Source: Cyclostephanos tholiformis | Lineage: Eukaryota; Bacillariophyta; Thalassiosirophyceae; Thalassiosirales; Thalassiosiraceae | Length of the DNA stretch: 11,553 nucleotides | NCBI GenBank assembly: GCA_036939975.1 | Contig: JALLPB010002292.1 | Location: 1-11,553, forward strand | Reading direction: 5' to 3' | Shown here: one piece after another, positions 9,031-11,553 of the stretch | How the letters are laid out: each line of letters starts with the position of its first letter | Numbering within the stretch: the first letter of the stretch is position 1 | The notes under the pieces: generated by a model | The model's database searches: none | What the model was told of the DNA's origin: nothing | The model's input: only the letters and a program-made list of their open reading frames with translations | Program-made: the position numbers and the translations under genes

Positions 9031-9438
9031 CTAGGTCACCACCATGTGGTGGATGATCACAACTAAGTATGACACCAAATGCCAGCAATTGAAGACAGTT
9101 GGATTATACAGCAATGGGAGTGCACAGATTTTGCATTTGTGTTTGTTGCTTTGGAAGTAAATGCATTCCTTGCTTTGAGGTTCTTTGGTTTTTGAAACAA
9201 CATGATCAAAGGATGTCCTACACTGTTGTATTTTTGGAATAAGTTGGCTTGACAACTGACTTTGAACCCTTGGATTCAGTAGGAGGAGATGGAGAGTGTA
9301 GCAGATCTCCATTAGAGCCCAATTCCCAAGCTCAATCCTGCTCCAACCAAGCTGGAAGTGGTCAGGCAGAGCTTGGATATGTGACGTATCCTGCAGATAC
9401 CAGTAGTACTTCTGCTTTATGAAATGCGGAAAGTGCAC
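9031..9438 (-). CDS. Unrecognised 135-codon open frame (doubtful)
   Basis: The - strand frame is open for 135 codons with an ATG start at 9438 and stop at 9031-9033. It is the longest open frame between the transposase pseudogene and the palindrome element. The product is rich in His, Cys, Trp, Leu and Tyr (for example KQKYYWYL, HKCKICALP), has no signal peptide or clear domain, and I do not recognise it. A short hairpin lies at each end (9039-9052 and a 17-bp palindrome at 9435-9451). It may be a fragment of a decayed mobile element or a chance frame. Confidence 0.2.
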   Translation of the reverse strand: MHFPHFIKQKYYWYLQDTSHIQALPDHFQLGWSRIELGNWALMEICYTLHLLLLNPRVQSQLSSQLIPKIQQCRTSFDHVVSKTKEPQSKECIYFQSNKHKCKICALPLLYNPTVFNCWHLVSYLVVIIHHMVVT

Positions 9439-9451
9439 TAGAATCTAGTGC
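9435..9451. repeat. 17-bp perfect palindrome
   Basis: GCACTAGA and TCTAGTGC flank a central A. It overlaps the start of the doubtful - strand frame. Its function is unknown. Confidence 0.6.
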
Positions 9452-9677
9452 GTATGCAACCCTTATAAGTGGCTCTGGCTGCACTGCTTGCCGGCTCATT
9501 TTTTTAGGGCAAATGGCCTTATGAATGATAGTCAGTCTGTCAGTCTTTTTGGCAGGGAGGGTCAGCCCATTTAACTTTCACCTGATTTTTCTTTGTGATC
9601 TAGTTTAAAATTTAATGGGGCAAAATTTATACCACTGAAAAGCTCTCTTCAAGCTCTATCTGCATTATTAATATTTA
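9452..9677. other. Intergenic stretch without gene
   Basis: I see nothing coding or RNA-like between the 17-bp palindrome and the left inverted repeat of the palindrome-rich element. Confidence 0.5.
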
Positions 9678-9693
9678 GTGGATCTGTCATACC
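9678..9693 (+). repeat. Left terminal inverted repeat of the palindrome element
   Basis: It matches the reverse complement of 10178-10193 at 15 of 16 bases. Confidence 0.75.
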
Positions 9694-10117
9694 GATTATG
9701 TATAATTCCGGATTATATATAATCGGTATTGGAAAATAGTTATAATACGGATTATATATAATCGGTATGAACCTATCACGAATAGTTAGAACGGGATTAT
9801 ATATAATCCCCCTTTTTTCCGGATTATATATAATCGGGGTCGAAAAGGGCTGTAGTAAATCACCCGTTTTAATAAAATGAGTATTCTAATATAATCGGAC
9901 GTTGATTATATATAATCGGACGTTGATTATAAATAATCAACGTCCATTAGAAAAACTTATTATATATAATCGGAAATTGATTATATATAATCGGACCCTG
10001 ATTATATATAATTCGCCTCGGATTATATATAATCGGACATAAAATTAGTTATAATAGGGGGGAAGACAAATTTTCCCAACGAAAAATTCCCCCCTTTTTT
10101 CCGGATTATATATAATC
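9694..10117. repeat. Dispersed array of 14-bp palindromes GATTATATATAATC
   Basis: Eight exact copies lie at 9711-9724, 9750-9763, 9795-9808, 9822-9835, 9904-9917, 9979-9992, 10021-10034 and 10104-10117. Near copies lie at about 9694, 9925 (TATAAATA core), 9958 and 10000. Spacing is irregular (about 21 to 83 bp), and the sequence between copies mostly differs. Each copy could extrude as a hairpin in single strands. Confidence 0.9.
9808..9889 (+). repeat. 82-bp direct repeat, copy A
   Basis: It is identical to 10090-10171 at 80 of 82 bases, offset 282 bp. It starts in a C-run and T-run, includes one palindrome copy, then CTGTAGTAAATCACC and a TTTTAATAAAATGAG stretch. Confidence 0.9.
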
Positions 10118-10171
10118 GGGGTCGAAAGGGGCTGTAGTAAATCACCCCTTTTAATAAAATGAGTATTCTAA
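10090..10171 (+). repeat. 82-bp direct repeat, copy B
   Basis: This is the second copy of 9808-9889, ending just before the right terminal inverted repeat. The two differences are single-base substitutions. Confidence 0.9.
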
Positions 10172-10177
10172 CTATTT

Positions 10178-10193
10178 GGTATAACAGATCCAC
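10178..10193 (-). repeat. Right terminal inverted repeat of the palindrome element
   Basis: It is the reverse complement of 9678-9693 except for one C/T difference. Confidence 0.75.
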
Positions 10194-10379
10194 ACAATCT
10201 AACTTGCGGGCGACCCATCCAAGGTTCTGGTTGAGGTCGTGGATGAAAACATATAGTAGCAAATTGTAAATTAAAGTAGTTATTAATTTAATTCTATCCT
10301 ACATTTCGCTTTTGGTTCTAGCTTAAATTAGGTCTAACTATGTTAATAAGCTACAATTAGGTTGATCGCAAAATCGTCG
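10194..10379. other. A/T-rich stretch without gene
   Basis: I see no coding, RNA or repeat signal beyond general A/T richness. Confidence 0.4.
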
Positions 10380-10715
10380 ATGATGAATGAATGCACCTCC
10401 GATGCGACCCATTTCGATGGCCAAACTGATGCGCCGGTACAATACCACACACATCGCCCAATGGAGGGGGTCCAGGGCTGCACTCAAAGCCACTGGATGC
10501 CATCATCAGGTGAGTACTCAAGTCGTATTGCCCCTGCAAACAATGGGCTCACAAACAAAAAAATATGACAAAAAATGCACTACACTTGCTGGTCATTTTG
10601 CTTGCCATGGCAATGCGCCAGTATGATACCAAGTGCATTGCCCAATGGAGTGGATCCAGGGCTACAATAGAAGCCACAGGTTGACGCCTCCGGGCAAGTA
10701 TTGCGGCCGATAGTA
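10380..10715 (+). repeat. Diverged tandem duplication, period about 184 bp
   Basis: GCCCAATGG occurs at 10456 and 10640, offset 184. The flanking 100 bp align by eye at roughly 70%: ATGCGCCGGTA against ATGCGCCAGTA, TCCAGGGCTGCA against TCCAGGGCTACA, AAGCCACTGG against AAGCCACAGG. Similarity probably extends over the whole unit. Both copies translate in one frame to related peptides (RRYNTTHIAQWRGSRAALKA and RQYDTKCIAQWSGSRATIEA), the second closed by a stop after ATG (Ala-Thr-Gly). I do not recognise the peptide. Confidence 0.65.
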
Positions 10716-11421
10716 GCATTTGAGACAAAATTTTCTGGATTTTTCTGTGTTTTTTCTTCGTCAACCCGCTTTTCAGTGGGTCGAGGTGACGTCAAGGCCC
10801 CAAATAACAATAGGGGTATGACATTTCAAACTGACCAGAAGGATTTTGATCGTCTACTTGAACACTCGCAGGGGAGGGATAACCTTGGAAAAAGCGGTTA
10901 ATCCCATTTCTGAATTATTTAGTTGTATTGCCTAAAAGTAGCATGCAAATCTCAGTTTTGAGAAACAGTAAAAACTCTTAAATGTTACGTTTTAGAGTTT
11001 TTGTTCCACATTGGCATGCACCACACTTTCCTTAGTGCCTGTTTACTGTTTACAGGGAACTACAATATCCAAGTTTTGGACCCCAATATAGTACCCCTGA
11101 AATTCACCCTGGGCTTGGGGTATGCACCCTTGTTTACAGGTGGAAAAAATAAATCGGAGTTGTTTCAAGTACCATATGTTAAGGTATCTATCATACTTAT
11201 TTATCTACTTTACCTAACAAAAGACTTTGCGAAAAAAAGGAACATCACCATGGTGAACCAGTTCGCCAGATCCTATGGCATGGTTATGTAATTTTATCCA
11301 TGCCCTCGCTGCAACCTCCTAGCGATAAACTGGTTGAGGGCTCTGTCGAAGGATCTTATTGAATAATGTAAATCGGTTTGTAAGAAAAAAATAATTGTTA
11401 CACTCAGCATTATGTATTTAT
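10716..11421. other. Stretch without supported gene
   Basis: A 96-codon + strand frame (11001-11291) has no recognisable domain and uneven composition, so it is not called. I see no RNA gene. Confidence 0.35.
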
Positions 11422-11454
11422 GTTCGAGGTTTAGCCAAAATGTTTTGGCCGAAC
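11422..11454. repeat. Two-part foldback near the right edge
   Basis: The exact 7-bp stem GCCAAAA/TTTTGGC has a 2-base loop (11434-11449), and outside it GTTCG (11422-11426) pairs with CGAAC (11450-11454), leaving a 7-base bulge on one side. It lies about 70 bp upstream of the candidate start codon at 11521 and could be a regulatory palindrome or a small element end. Confidence 0.5.
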
Positions 11455-11520
11455 ACAAATTGGATACATATTGTGGATACAACATAGCCAGTCACACAAC
11501 ACAACAACACACCACACAAG

Positions 11521-11553
11521 ATGAGCCGATGCTCACCCTACCGCCACCGGCTT
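11521..11553 (+). CDS. Possible 5' end of a gene running off the window
   Basis: An ATG at 11521 opens a frame of eleven codons (MSRCSPYRHRL) that is still open at the window edge. It is preceded by an A/C-only stretch of about 26 bases (ACACAACACAACAACACACC and so on), the sort of CA-rich leader seen before many diatom start codons. Too little is visible to name a product. Confidence 0.3.
   Translation, partial: MSRCSPYRHRL

Larger units (their letters stand above)
9678..10193. mobile_element. 516-bp palindrome-rich element bounded by 16-bp inverted repeats
   Basis: The ends read GTGGATCTGTCATACC (9678-9693) and, on the other strand, GTGGATCTGTTATACC (10193-10178): 15/16 identity. Inside are at least eight exact copies of the 14-bp palindrome GATTATATATAATC (starts 9711, 9750, 9795, 9822, 9904, 9979, 10021, 10104) and about four copies with one or two changes, most followed by GG. 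An 82-bp direct repeat and an 8-bp G-run/C-run stem (10057-10064 with 10087-10094) are also present. No coding frame is supported, so it would be non-autonomous. Flanks AATATTTA and ACAATCTA agree at 5 of 8 positions, too weak to call a target-site duplication. Confidence 0.75.

Noticed and set aside
9694..10117. CRISPR array
   Set aside because: The repeats are 14-bp full palindromes with irregular spacing from about 21 bp upward in a eukaryotic context, with no leader or cas genes.
9694..10117. Replication origin or centromere
   Set aside because: A/T-rich palindromes alone do not show this, and the matching inverted ends suggest a mobile element instead.
11001..11291. 96-codon + strand frame
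   Set aside because: It has no recognisable domain, mixed composition and no clear leader, so it is probably a chance frame.

Overview
The window looks like nuclear DNA from a eukaryotic microbe, most likely a diatom or related stramenopile. The evidence is one protein-coding gene with a GT-AG spliceosomal intron, a decayed LINE-type retrotransposon, a decayed piggyBac-type DNA transposon with a C-terminal cysteine-rich tail, and several palindrome-rich repeats bounded by inverted repeats. I see no bacterial operon structure, rRNA, tRNA or CRISPR array. The lineage guess rests on family resemblance and the CA-rich leader at the right edge, so it is an inference.

Layout: about 60-2285 holds one broken LINE whose 5' part (N-terminal half of the endonuclease, + strand) is inverted relative to its 3' part (rest of the endonuclease, linker and reverse transcriptase, - strand). 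2646-5333 (- strand) is the only gene that looks intact. It has two exons encoding a predicted 846-residue protein with an N-terminal CUE/UBA-like domain, an RGG tract, a short acidic FG motif and a long Q/G/N/P/M/Y-rich tail. This resembles the UBAP2L/Lingerer and Def1 type of ubiquitin- and RNA-associated scaffold. 5655-6048 is a MITE-like element with about 40-bp terminal inverted repeats and an internal 29-30 bp minisatellite carrying TTAGGGTT. 6607-8611 (+ strand) is a piggyBac-family transposase pseudogene with four in-frame stops and two frameshifts, but with all three expected acidic residues and the cysteine tail still recognisable.

8612-9677 has no convincing gene, only small hairpins and one unrecognised 135-codon open frame. 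9678-10193 is the most unusual segment: a 516-bp element bounded by 16-bp inverted repeats, holding eight exact and several near-exact copies of the 14-bp palindrome GATTATATATAATC and an 82-bp direct repeat that is 80/82 identical. 10380-10715 is a diverged tandem duplication with a period of about 184 bp. The right edge has a foldback and a CA-rich leader before an ATG at 11521 that may start another gene.

Overall this is one housekeeping-type gene in a repeat-rich neighbourhood. The genes do not form a pathway. The features worth following are the palindrome element, the minisatellite-bearing MITE, the 5'-inverted LINE and the split-exon structure of the UBAP2L/Def1-like gene.
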